Shown here piece by piece: positions 28,966 to 42,033 of a stretch of DNA of 64,000 nucleotides. Position numbers and translations under genes: made by a program. Source of the stretch: Aptenodytes patagonicus (taxonomy: Eukaryota > Chordata > Aves > Sphenisciformes > Spheniscidae). The stretch lies in assembly GCF_965638725.1 (NCBI RefSeq), contig NW_027472023.1, forward strand, positions 186,001 to 250,000, read 5' to 3'. The stretch's first letter is position 1. Every line of letters starts with the position of its first letter. Below the pieces are notes generated by a model. It did not search any database, had not been told where the DNA came from, and saw only the letters and a program-made list of their open reading frames with translations.

Positions 28966-29323
28966 TAACAGGGAACGGGGCAAATGGGGTGCCTGGGGGG
29001 ATCAGAGAATGAAGGCGCAGTTAGCGGGGTGTTTGGGGACATGGGGGGGGTTCTGGAGACTGTCTGGAAACAGGCATATCTGGGAGATGTCAGGAGTACT
29101 TGGGGTATTTGGGGCGATTGTGTGACTCAGGGTACCTGTAAAGGCCCTGGTCATTTGGAGGTGTAGGGGGGGATGGGGGCAGTGAGTGGGGTATTTGGGG
29201 ACATCAGGGGTGTCCAGAAGGCATGTGGAGTCTTTGGGGAGACGGGGGAGTGTGGGGGCAGGTAGCTTCTGCGGGTGTCTGTGGGCTGAGGTGGTCTCTG
29301 AAGCTGTTTGGGGCAGTTGTGGG
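28966..29323. repeat. G-rich minisatellite right part, unit 2
   Basis: Copy of 3403-3760. The stretch from 29324 to about 30288 has no supported gene, as in unit 1. Confidence 0.65.
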
Positions 29324-30288
29324 GCTATTTGCTCATAAACGGCTAATAGCCGAGGAGAGCTGGGGTGCCCGGGGATGACCAGGTGAAGCTCGAGGCGGTA
29401 AGGCCTTGCCGGGGCTGTGCTTGGGGTGGGGGTGAGCAAGTGTGCCAGTGCCCCCATCCCATGGGTGTCTAGCACAGCGGGCCTGGCACCCTGGCAGGGA
29501 AATGGCTCCTCACCCCACAGGCGCCCCTGCAGTGCCACATCTCCCCAAGGGTGCCGTGTCCCAGTGATACGCACCCGTGGCTGGAGAGCTTTCCTGACAT
29601 AGAAGCGCACATCACGGGGCTGCAGAAGCGAAAGCACCACAAAACCCTTCCCCAGGCATCCCTGCCCAACCCCGGGCCCCACAATCCCCTGCAAATCCCT
29701 TTGCCCCCCACCAGGTACCAGCCCCTGCTTCCGCATACCCTGGCTCTGCCTCTCCCGCGCAGCATGGGGAGTGGAGGCGCCCTGCCCATCCCCCATTCCC
29801 ACCCCGGGCCAGGGGGTGTTCTGTGTCCCCCCCCATACCGGGATTAACCCCACTAAAGGGCCTGGCTTGAAGTGTGTTCGTGTCAGCATCTTCTTAGGAC
29901 TGTGGGGTGTGATCAGGGCCCAGCCGCTGGGTATTAAATGCACCATTTAATTGTGCATACAACCCCTCCAAACACCCCATCGCAGCCCCAGCGCTGCCTG
30001 TGAGTACATAGGTGACAGAAGGACGGCGAGGGGAAATGGGGGCCTGTGACGGGTGCGCTTGACCCCTGACCAGACTGGCGGTGGTTTGGTGCAGGCTCCG
30101 GAAGGGGTAAAGGCCTGAGCCGTAGCCAGGCGTGAACTCCCCTAGTTTCAACCTGTTCTCTGAAAACCCACAAAGGAGCAGAGTGACACAGTGAGCATCA
30201 GTGCATATGAGCTTGGAACACCGACCACGCAACTAACACATGAATAGTGGGTGGCTTTTCCAAGACTCATTTATCAAGGAACAAAGAA

Positions 30289-30868
30289 TGTTGTGGGTAC
30301 AAGGAGTCTCACGTATACCTTTTCCACCGCATGTACTTTGACTAGGAGCCAACCGCTTTATCCCCTAACTATGACAGCCTAGGTGAGCCTTCTTTGAGCT
30401 CTCCCTGCTAAGCAGCTGGCTGCGTGGCGGTGATCTCCCCTTGAGCTGGGAGACCTCTCAAGGTTGCTCCTCAAGGCAGAGAGACCTTTTACCAACAACA
30501 GATCTTCGGTAAGCGACCGATACTGCGCATAACCTTGTAGTATGGTAACTTGGATTTGGTCTTGGTAACTTTGATACGTAGACTCCTCTCGAAGGAGGAA
30601 TTCAGAAAGCAAGGGGGGCCACTCTGAACCTCATGGCTCAACGGGAGGGTCCTCCTTACCTTTCTGCATCTCCGCGCTCTCTGTGAATCATTCTAACTCG
30701 AGTGTAACTCAATTTTCCCTTGTATGTTTCTTCCATGCAGTAATTAGTAGAGTGAACCTTGCCATCGAACTTTCTTAAGTTGCGCTTTTACAACATCATA
30801 TTAAAACCTCTTCTGCTAATACGTTTGACGGTGATTCTTTAAGCAATCTAAACCACTCATTTCGTGAC
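30289..30868 (+). mobile_element. LTR-like segment within the 1063-bp block, unit 2
   Basis: Starts TGTTGTGGGTACAAGG and ends CATTTCGTGACA just before a CR1 fragment. The TG...CA ends, about 580-bp length and AT-rich 3' part suggest a solo LTR, but I see no target duplication and no family match. Only its first 30 or so bases remain in unit 1. It is present in unit 3 at 56584-57163. Confidence 0.3.
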
Positions 30869-31345
30869 AGGGCCCGCTGCTGAACGAGGCGGGGGTCCTG
30901 GGGACACAGGACGTGGGAAAGGCTGAGGCACTGAAGGCCACCTTTGCCTCTGTCTCTACCAGCCTGACTGGCCTTCAGGAATCCCAGGTCACAAAGGCTG
31001 GAGGAAAGGCTGGAGCAAGGCAGACGTACCCTTGGCGGAAGAGGATCAGGTCAGGGAATACTTAAGGAAACTGGACATACAGAAGTGCATGGGCACAGAT
31101 GGGACGTACCCGCGAGCACTGAGGGATCTGGCTGATGGCACTGCAAGGCCACCCTTGCTAATCTTTGATGGGTCATGGTGATTGGAAGAATTGCCAGAGG
31201 ACTGGAGGAAAGCAAATGTCACTCCTGTCTTCAAGCAGGGCAAGGAGGACCCAGGAAACAACAGGCCGTTCAGCCGTGCCTCGACCCTGATGGGAGCAGC
31301 TGTAAAGGCAACCTGCTCATAAGGGAAATGCACTGACAGAGAAAA
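30869..31345 (+). mobile_element. CR1-like RT fragment within the 1063-bp block, unit 2
   Basis: The plus strand reads GPLLNEAGVLGTQDVGKAEA followed by a TFASVSTSLTG segment, which is the linker leading into CR1 reverse transcriptase. It then decays through several stops to about 31345. It is absent from unit 1 and present at 57164-57640 in unit 3. Confidence 0.7.
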
Positions 31346-31923
31346 GGTGTCTGCCAGCCTGGGAACTGCTGGCCTGGGAACCTGGGGCATCCTCGAGGGC
31401 CATCCTTGAGAAGCGCACCTGGCGTCCTTGAAGCGCCGCTGGGAACCTGAGGACCTGAGACATCCCGAGGAAAGGTAGAAATTGCCTGTAAACGTTGAAA
31501 ACCGTCTGGAAAAACAGAAGTCAGCAACAGCTATTGGCTGCCCCAGGTGGTGGTGCCCTACACCCCCCTTATGTCTCTAAAGATAGAAAAAGAACTCGCT
31601 CTCTACCCAATACGGATCTTCTCTCTGAGAGCTCCCCCGTGAGAACGCCTCTACACGGGACCTGCTAGGCAGACTGGTCCCTCTCCGGGGATGCCTGGCT
31701 GACTGCAGACTCCGTGACGCGGCTCACCTTCGAAGTGAGACTTTGTGCGTGGTCGATTGGCCCCACTCTTCGGAGCGGTTTGGTGAGTGCTGTACCGCTA
31801 GCACTTCAAATAGTACAGAGAGGCACTCATATACTAATAATTAATTGGTAATAATAATTACATTAATTTATAATAATTAAATTTGTAGTAAGTTGTAATA
31901 CAGAAATTTGACAAAAACCCTCC

Positions 31924-34806
31924 TTGTCCTTGTGTATTACACCGAGACCCATAGCGGCAATACGGTCCTACAATATAGTGGGTATGGATCTTTTAAGACC
32001 CCAGACCGTTAGTACTCCATCGGGCACTTGGCGGCCAAACCATCAGACCCAGAACTCCGTAGTCTCTATAGATGAAACACCAGCCAAGGGATCCACTACT
32101 TTTCTACTACAGGCCACACCTAAATTACCCAAAAATGCCTTGACTCATGTATGACAATATGATATTAGCCCTGAAGCCACACTAGGCATAACTACTCTTA
32201 CTCACGATTTATGACAATGGGGTGTTATTCAGAAAACTCACTCTCCGTGTAACTGCCCTGTGTGGCCTCTCTGTAAGCCTAACAGTACCGGGCGTTTGAT
32301 GGTACATTATGGCAAACTGAATGAAAATACTGGACCCTTACCTGCTGCCGTCCCATCTATCACGGGTCTTCTTTTCATGATAGAGCAAGCAGCCCACCCT
32401 TGGGTGGCTGCCGTGGATGTAAAAGATACATTTTTCATGGTCCCATTACAACCTGAGGATCAAGAGAGCTTGGCTTTTACTGGGCATGGGATAAAGCATA
32501 CTTCCACCCCATTACCCCAAGGATGCAAACATAGCCCTACATTGTCACATCAGGCTTTTATTAGCACGGGGCATTTTAATTGGAGGGGATTCCTCCAGTG
32601 AGGGCCGAAGAATGCGTGGTCACCTCCTAGCCCATCTGGAAGGTAAGGGGATTACCATCCCTGAAGCTAAATGACAGGGACCTAGCCAGCTGGTTCCCTT
32701 TTGACATATAACCTGGCAAGATGGCAGGCGATGTACTCCCCCTGATACCCTGCAGCAAATATCCCAGCTAAACTCACCCTCCAATAAGAAGGAGCTCCGA
32801 CAAGGAATGCAGGATTCTGGCGAGACCATATTCCAGGGCTTACTATAACTGCCCAACCCTCATACGATCTGTTGAAGAAGCACGCTACCTGGGAATGGAC
32901 AATTACTCATAAAGAAGCGCTTTGTTTGTGAAGACACAGTGTTTTAGAGTATCAGGCTATGGGCCCCGCAGTACCAGGGGCCCCCTTTAGCCTACATATA
33001 GGACTCGCAGAAAGACGGTATCAGTGGAGATGGTGGCAATGAGTTGGGCCCAATAAGGCCCAATTAACTCCCATAGGGTTTGGATCAAAGGGGTAGCAAG
33101 GTTCCCAGTCACGCTATTCACTCTGGGAAAAAAAATCACTACTGGCTACTTACCCAGCCCTACTAGATACTGAACCCATCACATCAGACACAGCCTTAGA
33201 AATTCAGACCCCGTTCCCTATCCTCAAAAGAATCAGAGAGTCTGCTCCCGTTCCTCAGGGAATGGCACACGCCAGTACAATTCAGGAAATGACAACGTAC
33301 ACAGCACGTCGCGACTGGGTCGTGAGGGGAACAGGGCTTACAGGGAGCCTGACAGAGTACAGTATCCAATGGCAAAGGGGTGCCTTGTCACCCCTTGGTA
33401 CGCTGCCCCCACCCATTCAACATGCACCACCCCCATCCGATTTACAAGAGGATATCGAGGTGTGGTCTAGTGATGGCTTACAGATGGACCAGCTCACAGG
33501 GAAGTGGGAGGGAAGGGCTGCCCCCCTGCAGCCCTCAGACGGGACATCCAAAACACAGGAGATAGAGGGATCAGCTCAATTGGCTGAGCTCCAGGTGGCA
33601 GTGCTAGCTGCTGGACGGGGTGCCGGCACAATATATACCGATTCCTGTGCGGTACGGGCTGGGGCCACTCAGTGGCTCCCATACTGGAAAGCTGAAGGAT
33701 GGAAAACTGAAGAAAGTGAAGTCCGGGGAAAAGAACTAGGGGAAAAGCTATATTTAATAGCTCGAGCAAAGAAGAATGATGGGAATCTTCTTCGAATAGG
33801 GCACGTATCCACACATACGAAGGGCACAGATCTAGGAGCCAGATGGAACCATGAAGCACATTGCTTTGCTTAAGAACCTAGAAAGAGCAATGCTACTGAT
33901 CTTCCCCGTAACATATATACTCCCTCCACCTCTGATCGCATGATGCTGGGCTGGTTACGTGACAGCTTAGGACTTATGGGTGGCCTGGATCTATCTCGAC
34001 AAGTGGGCCCCCGAGGGTGGCCGATTTCTAAAGCACAATGCCAAGATTTTGTCGCTAGCTGCCCTTTTGTACATCGGCCTGAGCCAAATTTTTAGCTGGG
34101 CAACAGTGGGCCGACCTGAGAGATGGCAAATAGATTTCAAAGGACCCCTACCCCAACCTCCAAGTAAATGGGAGTATATTTTAACCGGGGTAGGGATTAT
34201 TAGCGTTCTAGGTATGGGCTACCCATGCCCTCATTTCACGGGCGGCCACATCACTCTACCAATGCAGTCACTGCCTTAAACAATTGACGGACCATGACTG
34301 GCAGTCCGATCTGGAAAGCTTTTGATAGCAGCCACAGTGTACCTTCAACTTCAGGCAAAAAAGATCATCATCAATTATCTGTGGGACAAACCGTCCAGGT
34401 TAATCACCTGCAAAAAGGGAGTTTTCCTTGCATATTGCTAACACACCTTCAAAGTGCCATGTGGAAGGTGCTTGACCACAAGCATCCCAAACTTGCTGGG
34501 GATGCTCAACACTGACCTTGAGCTTAATCTGGTATTTGGGCTCTGTACTGAACATCTCGTTTCCGAGCAGTGGATCTCCAAATCATCCGGTGATTTGATG
34601 AATCCAAATGATGAATCCAAACCAATGAAGCTGGTTTTGTGTTTTCTTTCAGGTTACCCCAACTGCAACATGGGCAACTGGGAACTCAGATTATCTGCCC
34701 GGGATCCTTGGTCCCACGCATAAAGAGGAATTTGAAAAACTCGCAACGAGGAATGGGCATATGTCATAACAACTCACAACAGGGGGAAGTGAAGGGGAAA
34801 GTCAAA
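31924..34806 (+). pseudogene. ERV pol relic (protease end, RT, RNase H, integrase), unit 2
   Basis: Copy of 5298-8180 with the same breaks. RT palm remnant near 32411-32452, RNase H frame at 33262-33873, integrase remnants from about 33916. Position 33798 has ATAGGG where unit 1 has ATGGGG (Ile for Met in the RNase H frame). Confidence 0.7.
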
Positions 34807-35257
34807 TTGTAACAGAAAATAGAAGTGGACGTAGTTTAGTGCTGCTTAACACAGCATTAAAGTATATTCTGTTGGGGGATTGTCGGGATTACTAGCTTTG
34901 GTGGTTGTGTATGTATAGGTTCAGTTGATCTTGTAGCGAAACTGGTATGTGAGAGGATGGAACGAAGAAGAAGAGAGGACGAGAAATAAAATGGGTTGAA
35001 ACAAATGGGTTTGGAAATGAAAAAAGATAAGATGTCATGAGCAACTGGGAAGAGCAGAGTTTAAAAAAAAAGGAACAAAGACGGGGTTATGTCTGGTAAT
35101 TACAATAATGGGGAATGGCCTTATCCCAGCGATGGAATAGCAATCGCATTATTCAGTTTATGAATAAATGAATAAATTCTGATGAGCTGCCGGGGAGCTC
35201 ATCAAACAAAAGCTGTCTTTGCTGCGTGTCAGCCTAATTTTTTTACATCCACACCGT

Positions 35258-35571
35258 TCAACGAAATCTTGTCTTGAGAGAACAGATGGCTGCGGAGGGG
35301 ACTGAACAGTCCTCCTGCTCTGGGCCATCAGTGCTGAGCGTTGCCTCAACCCTCGAATGTTCCTGCTGCCCGGCTGGGTCTTTGTGGAGCAGCCCCGTGG
35401 AGAAGTGCGCGGACAGCGTGCAAGGGCTGTGATTGAGAGGCGGCTCAAGGAAGTTGCACGAGGGGTAGCAGTTTCTGCTCTGGCTTCTCAGTCGGTCCCC
35501 CAGCATAACATCCAGCTGGCTGAGAATAGAGGCCAGTGGGTAATTCACGAGACCCACGGCCTCACCAGCTC
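35258..35571 (-). pseudogene. Maverick/Polinton major-capsid-like fragment, unit 2
   Basis: The NYPLASILSQLDVMLG frame stays open further than in unit 1 (35557 down to 35258, 99 codons), because units 2 and 3 carry ACTGAACAG where unit 1 has TCCCAATAGTTCAG. Units 2 and 3 may therefore be closer to the original. Confidence 0.6.
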
Positions 35572-35584
35572 TGAGGTTTGACTG

Positions 35585-36411
35585 TCAGCTTTTACAATCT
35601 TGCAGCAGAGGTACAGAAGGCTGTTGTTCGGATCTATGCAATCTTCCCCATTCCCAGCTATGAAAAAATACCGAGGCGCAGAGATGCAGCCCCACAGTCA
35701 CCTTCCCAAAGCAAAATAAGGCATGCGTGTTCTGGCCAGTCTTTATTTCAATGCTGATTTTGCCAACGTGCTGGCAGTTTACCGGCACGGTAGTGCGGCT
35801 TATCCTATGTCGCTGCCATGATCGCGCCGTTATTCCCGCCCGTCAAAACCCAGCGCAATACAGAACCGCAGAGCCCCCGATAAGCTGGTGCTCTACAAGA
35901 TCCATGTGGCGATAGGGTGAGTTTAAACCCTCCAGTGATGGCTGCCACAAAGAAATTTCTTAGCAGCAACACCCGGAGAAGACCCCAAGATATGTGCCAG
36001 ATCCCCAGTTGTAGAAAAAGTGTAAGGCTTTTGATCCGTTTTGAGCTTTGTTTTCCTTACGACGGGGTCATAGGCCAGGCTCACTGCTGGAGAGTTGACA
36101 GCTGGAGCTTTGTGGTGGGGGTTAATGAGATGGATCATACCTCCCATCAACATGGAGAGGGATGGATAATAGCCTTTCTGCAAAGGCTACTGCCCTGTCT
36201 CGCCCTGCAGCGCTATTTCAAAGATGGTGTCCTGCTTGATGCTATGCCAGCTCTGTGGGTACGGTGTTTGCACCAGCCCCACTGTCCACTTCCCGCAGAG
36301 TTCCAGGGGCCTCACCAGCTGTATGGGAATGTGCGAGCTGGTGTTTTGTGGGCAGAGTCTGGCACCGCTGGCATTGCTGGGGAGCGCAATGTAGAAACCC
36401 CTGTCTGCCAT
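35585..36411 (-). pseudogene. Maverick/Polinton minor-capsid-like gene, unit 2
   Basis: Copy of 8964-9792, starting at ATG 36409-36411. It has a 2-bp deletion near 35953 (ACAAAGAAATTTC versus ACAAAGAGAAATTTC in units 1 and 3), which changes the frame in this unit only. Confidence 0.65.
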
Positions 36412-36439
36412 CCTTCTTCTTCCCCCACTCCACTGCCAG

Positions 36440-36901
36440 TCAGGAGATGTCCTGCACCTGGGAAGCTCCTACCCTAAATTTCTGGGGCCAGCCACGCCAC
36501 TTCACCAGCAGCTGTTTCTTTCCTCCTTTCCCTTTTGCTGGATGATCTTCTCAATTTTGCAGGTCTTGTCCTTGTCAGGGTGCACTTTTTGAAGATCTTT
36601 GGGGTAAAACTTCCCCCCACTTGCTTCCCAACCATAGTCTCTTAAGCGGTACACAGGCATCTGTCCCCCTCTCACACTTTCCGCTACGATGAAAATGTCA
36701 CCTGTGAACGTCTGTTCATAACCTTTCTCAAATCTCTTGGGTTTTTTTAGACACCCTGACGTGGTCTCCCCTTTGGAGCAGAGGCGCAGATCCTGTAGTT
36801 TCAAACACACCCCTATCTCCGGTTTTCCAAACTCTTGACGAGTCTGAAGTGTTCACGTCCACAGGCCTGGCTCTGACAGCTCTGGGGAAGCTCTGGTTAC
36901 A
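36440..36901 (-). pseudogene. Maverick/Polinton integrase C-terminus with chromodomain, unit 2
   Basis: Copy of 9821-10282 with a few substitutions; interrupted by the ERVL LTR at 36906 in the same place. Confidence 0.75.
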
Positions 36902-36905
36902 ACTC

Positions 36906-37510
36906 TGTGCTGGTTTTGGCTGGGATAGAGTTAAATTTCTTCACGGTACCTCCTATGGGGCTGTGTTTTGGATTAGTGCTGGAAAGAGTGTTGGTAACAC
37001 AGGGATGTTTTCGTTATTGCTGAGCAGTGCTTACGCAGCATCGAGGCCTTTTCTGCTTCTCACACCAGCCCACCAGCGAACAGGCTGGGGGTGCACAAGA
37101 AGATGGGAGGGGGCACAGCCGGGACAGCTGACCCCAACTGACCAAAGGGCTATCCCCTACCATATGACGTCATGCTGAGCCATAAACCTGGGGGGGGGAG
37201 GTTGGCGCGGCGGGAGGCCGCTGCTCGGGGACTGGCTGGGCATCAGTCGGTTGGTGGTGAGCAATTGTTTTCACTTGCATCACTTGTCTTTCTAGGGTTT
37301 TATTTCTCGCTCTTTGTTATCTTCTTTTCCATTACTATAGTAGTATTAGTATTATTACTACTGCTATATTTCAATTATTAAACTGTTTTTGTCTCAACCC
37401 CTGAGTTTTCTCACTCTTGCCCTTCCAATTCTCTTCCCCCATCCCGCTGCGGGGGGAGTGAGCGAGCGGCGGTGTGGTGCTTAGTTGCTGGCTGGGGTTA
37501 AACCACGACC
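36906..37510 (+). mobile_element. ERVL-like 5' LTR, unit 2
   Basis: Copy of 10287-10891, with CRE TGACGTCA at 37165-37172. Confidence 0.88.
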
Positions 37511-37518
37511 GTCCTTTT

Positions 37519-37536
37519 TGGCACCCGACGTGGGGC
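37519..37536 (+). promoter_or_regulatory. Primer-binding site, unit 2
   Basis: Same tRNA-Lys-like 18-mer as at 10900-10917. Confidence 0.65.
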
Positions 37537-37839
37537 TCAAAGGCTTTGCGATAATAACGGAATGACCAGAGCGCATTAGAAGGGATTTATATCTGCTAAC
37601 AGTTGCGGGTCACGGTCTTGATGCATCTGTTCTCGATACTAGTTTATCTGATCTGCGCCATGCTGGGTTTTTTGCTGTACATGTTGAAGACTGGTGTTGG
37701 CTTTTGCAGTTTGCTGTGCTCTGTAGCGATTAGTGATGTTTTGCCTGGGAGATTTGTTATTAAAACAATGACCTTGAGCTTAATCTAGTATCTCTCATGG
37801 AGACAATTAACAGTTATACTTCTTCCTCTGAGAGGTTTT

Positions 37840-39233
37840 TTGGTGGAGGAGATACAGAATGGCACCTTCACTACCTTCTTCTGTGACGTTTTCTCCCTCG
37901 TTACAATAACTTTTCAGTATCTTGAACATCCTTGGGTAGTTAAAATACTTCTATTGGTATTTCTTAGGAATATTGCTTTGGTTTTGTCTAAGGTTAACAA
38001 GCAATTTAGGAATATGACCCAGGCTCCGCAACAGGATGGTCATGGGTGGCAAGGCATGTGGGAGAATATGGGCAGGTATCTAGAGAACTTCTCACCTCCA
38101 ATGGTGTGGAGCTTGACTCCCAAACAACTGCAGGGTCTTGATGCAGTGATAGAACATTTGGGGGAAAAAAAGAAAAATGCCGTGGCTATTCCAAAGAGGC
38201 ACAACTTCCCACCCCGTGCTGGGCCCTGGCCAGCTTCTGCCAAACACTGCTCGATGTTATGCAGCACCCTCAGGGAGAAGAGAGGGAAAACATACCAACA
38301 GACGCTATGGCTAAAGCAGACACTGTATCAGTCGCCCCTAGAACTAAAAAGAACCAACGGAAGCGGAAGTCAACTCGTTTAGTAAGGGATGAAGAAGCTT
38401 CTCCTAAGAGGGAGCAGGAGAAAGAATCGGAAGAGGCAGCCTGTTCTGCAGCAGCGCAGTCACAAGAGCAGGAGGAGGAAGAGACTGAAAGCATAAATGA
38501 GACCGAAACCACCCCATCCCTATGCCTAAGTGAGCTGCGAGGTATGCGAAAAGATTTTAGCCGTCAACCGGGTGAGCTAATTCTCAGCTGGTTACTCCGA
38601 TGCTGAGATATTGGGGCCAGTAGTCAGGAATTAGAAGGTAAAGAAGCCCGGCAGCTGGGATCCTTGGCTAAGGATAAGGCCATTGGCAAAGGGATTGGAA
38701 AAAAGGCAGGAGTCCTCAGTCTTTGGCAGCGACTCCTGTCAAGTGTGAAGGACAGGTATCCCTTCAAGGAAGAACTTGCAAATTCCCAAAGCAAATGCAC
38801 CACCTTTGAGGGAGGTATCCCGTATCTGAGGGAATTAGCCGTGGTGGAGGTGATCTGTAACAACCTGGATGACGGCCAGGTGTCCAAAGACCCGGATGAA
38901 ATCCGGTGCACGTGGTCCATGTGGCGAAAGGTTGTACGAAATGCACCGACGTCATATGCCCACACCCTGTCGATAATGAGCTGGACAGTCACGGAGGTAC
39001 CAACTATAGATGGACTGGCCAGACAACTCCGAGAATACAAAGATAATCTCGCTTCCTCCATGCGGGCCTGCGTCTCGGCTGCGAAGGAACTGACCCCAAA
39101 ACTGTCCGAGCAAGCCGAGAAGGATAGGTCTTCCTCACGCACTCCAACCAAGGTCTCAGCAGCCTTTTTCTGTTCAAGGGAAAGGGTACCGGTGGCACAC
39201 ACCACGTGCAACCCTGTGGTTCTTCCTGCGTGA
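37840..39233 (+). pseudogene. ERVL-like gag, unit 2
   Basis: Copy of 11221-12614 with the same frame breaks. It differs at 38926, where CGA (Arg) replaces CAA (Gln) of unit 1. Confidence 0.72.
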
Positions 39234-39461
39234 CCAGGGGGAGGACATGAGGAAGTGGGATGGTGAACCTACCTGGGGACTAGAAGCTCGGGTACAAGAC
39301 CTGCAAGGAAAAACAACAGCCAGAAAGCATCCATCCAGGAAAACTACTGCTCCAGTGTCTGTTGGGCAGGGTAGAAGGGCTGATCATACTTTTGACCCTG
39401 ATGAAGGGACTTCTGTTTTGCAGTCACAACAATCAAGTAATGAAGACTCCGACGGCAAATA

Positions 39462-40478
39462 GAGGGGCCCTGCCTTTGGCCAGGCGGAGGAAAGGGACAA
39501 CCGAGTTTACTGGACTGTGTGGATTCGATGGCCTGGCACATCAGCCCCACGGGAGTATAAAGCTCTAGTGGGCACCGGTGCACAGCGTACTCTAATACCA
39601 TCAGATTACAAAGGGGCAGAATCCATCCGTATTTCTGGAGTGATGGGAAGGTACCAAGGACTGTCTGTGTTGGGAGGCTGAGGTAAGCCTAACTGGGAAT
39701 GAGTGGCAAAAGCATCCTATTGTGGCTGGTCCGGAGGCTTCATGTATCCTTGGCATAGACTACCTCAGGAGAGGGTATTGCAAGGACCCAGAAGGATACC
39801 GGTGGGCTTTTGGAACAGCTGCCTTGAACGTGGAGAAGACTAAACAGCTGTCTAGCTTGGCTGGTCTCTCAGACGATCCGTCTGTGGCGGGGTTGCTGTG
39901 GGTTAAAGAACAGCAGGTGCCAATTGCTACCATGCCAGTGCACTGGCAACAGTATCACACCAGTCGAGACTCCCTGATTCCCATCCATAAGCTGATCCGG
40001 CAACCGGAGAGTCAAGGAGTGATCAGCAAGACTCATTCACCCTTCAACAGTGCCATACGGCCAGTGCAAAAATCTAACAGAGAGTGGAGGCTAACAGTGG
40101 ACTATCGAGGCCTGAACGAAGTCACACCGCCGCTGAGTGCTGCCGTGCCAGACATGCTGGAACTTCAATACGAACTGGAGTCAAAGGCCGCCAAATGGTA
40201 TGCAACAATTGATACCGCTAATGTGTTTTTCTCAATCCCTTTGGCGGCAGAGTGCAGGCCACAGTTTGCTTTCACGTGTGGGGGGGTATCCAGTACACCT
40301 GGAATCGACTGCCCCAGGGGTGGAAACACAGTCCTACCATTTGCCATGGATTGATCCAGACTGCACTGGAACAAGGTGAAGCTCCCAAACACCTGCAGTA
40401 TGTTGATGACATCATTGTGTGGGGCAACACAGCGGAGGAAGTGTTTGAAAAGGGGAAAAGAATAATCCAGACTCTTTG
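39462..40478 (+). pseudogene. ERVL-like protease and partial RT, unit 2
   Basis: Copy of 12843-13850. It retains 9 bp near 39872-39880 (codons for a DDP-containing turn) that unit 1 has lost in frame. The protease motif is again GTG rather than DTG, and the G-run frameshift is shared. Confidence 0.85.
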
Positions 40479-40485
40479 GAAACCT

Positions 40486-40778
40486 GGTTGCAAAGTTTTA
40501 TGGCAGCACAGCACCCCTGAAAGAATTGAATCAGACAACGGGACTCATTACCGAAACAGCCTCATAAACACCTGGGCCAAGGAGCATGGCACTGACTGGG
40601 TGTATCACATCCCCCATCATGCACCAGCCTATTATGCACCAGCTTCTGGGAGAATTGAACGATATAATGGACTGTTAAAAACTACACTGAGAGCAGTGGG
40701 TGCTGGGACATTCAAGCATTGGGATAGACATGTAGCAGAAGCCACTTGGCTAGTTAATGCTAGAGGATGTGCCAGCCG
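40486..40778 (+). pseudogene. ERVL-like integrase fragment fused to RT, unit 2
   Basis: Copy of 13858-14150 with the same RT-integrase deletion junction. It differs from unit 1 by G to A changes at 40510 and 40586. Confidence 0.8.
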
Positions 40779-40811
40779 ACCTGGAGGCTGGCTCGCTCTC
40801 TCGAGTCGTGC

Positions 40812-40863
40812 TGCTGTCCTGGCCTCCCTCCCTGCCTCCCTGCCTCCCTGCCTCCCTCTTCCC
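40812..40863. repeat. CCTCCCTGC microsatellite, unit 2
   Basis: Copy of 14184-14235, same length. Confidence 0.7.
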
Positions 40864-41053
40864 AGTGCTGGGGCCAGCCGCTGTCCCCAGGCCAGGAAGA
40901 GCTGCTGCAGGCACCCAGAGCGCTTCCCGGCAAGGCCTGTACCGCCTCCTCTGCCTCCCTGGCTGCCCAGGGATGTTCCTTAGCCCACGGCCGTCTGGGC
41001 ACCGAGGCAATGTGCTGCGCCTGGCGAGCAGCTGGGTGGGGGCTGCTCCAGCT

Positions 41054-41873
41054 CATAGAATCATAGAATGGTTTGGGTCGGAAGGGGACCTTTAAAGATC
41101 ATCTAGTCCAACCCCCCTGCCATGGACAGGGACATCTCTCACTAGATCAGGTTGCTCAGAGCCCCATCCAGCCTGACCCTGAACCCTTTTCCAGCGATGG
41201 GGCATCCACAACTTCTCTGGGCAACCTGTTCCACTGTCTCACCACCCTTATCGTAAAACATTTCTTCCTTATGTCCAGGCTAAACCTACCCGCTTTCAGT
41301 TTAAAACCATTGCCCCTTGTCCCGGCACTACAAGCCTTGGTAAAAAGTCTCCCTCCATCTTTCTTCTAAGCCCCCTTTATATACGGAAAGGCCGCAGGAA
41401 GGTCTGCCCAGAGCCTTCTCTACTCCAGGCTGAACAACCCCAACTCTCTCAGCCTTTCTTCATAGCAGAGGTGTTCCAGACCTTGGATCACTTTTGTGGC
41501 AATCCTCTGGACCCACTCTAAGAGGACCATGTCTTTCTTGGACTGGGGACCCCAGAGCTGGATGCTCCAGGTGGGGTCTCACCAGAGCGGCGTAGAGGGG
41601 GAGAATCCCCTCCCTCCACCTGCTGGCCACGCTTCTTTGGATGCAGCCCAGGATACGATTGACTTTCTGGGATTGCAAGCGCACATGGCTGCCTCATGTC
41701 CAATTTCTCATCCACCAGGATCCCCATGTCCTTCTCCACAGGACTGCGCTCAATCCATTTTGGCTCATGCGCAGTTTGCCCTTGGTGAAGCCATGTTGGC
41801 TGTCTGTAATCACCTGCCTGTCTTCAATATGTTCTGACATGCCTTCCGGGAGGATGTGCTCCATGATCTTATT
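41054..41873 (-). mobile_element. CR1 LINE fragment, minus strand, unit 2
   Basis: Copy of 14426-15245 with the same internal deletion. Confidence 0.88.
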
Positions 41874-41877
41874 GGGC

Positions 41878-42033
41878 ACGGGCGCGCTGGGGCGGTCTGC
41901 AGCCCTCCGCAGGGGTGAGCCTCTGCAGGAGCATGGCAGATGTCTGCTTGCCTTTAGGCTGGCCCAGCACAGGAGCAGCCCAGGACAAAAGGGCCCAACC
42001 TGAGCCGATCCTTCTCCAGACTGTCGGCTTGCT
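41878..42033 (-). repeat. Left inverted-repeat arm, unit 2
   Basis: Copy of 15250-15405. The GC-rich interval 42034-43668 that follows has no supported gene. Confidence 0.65.
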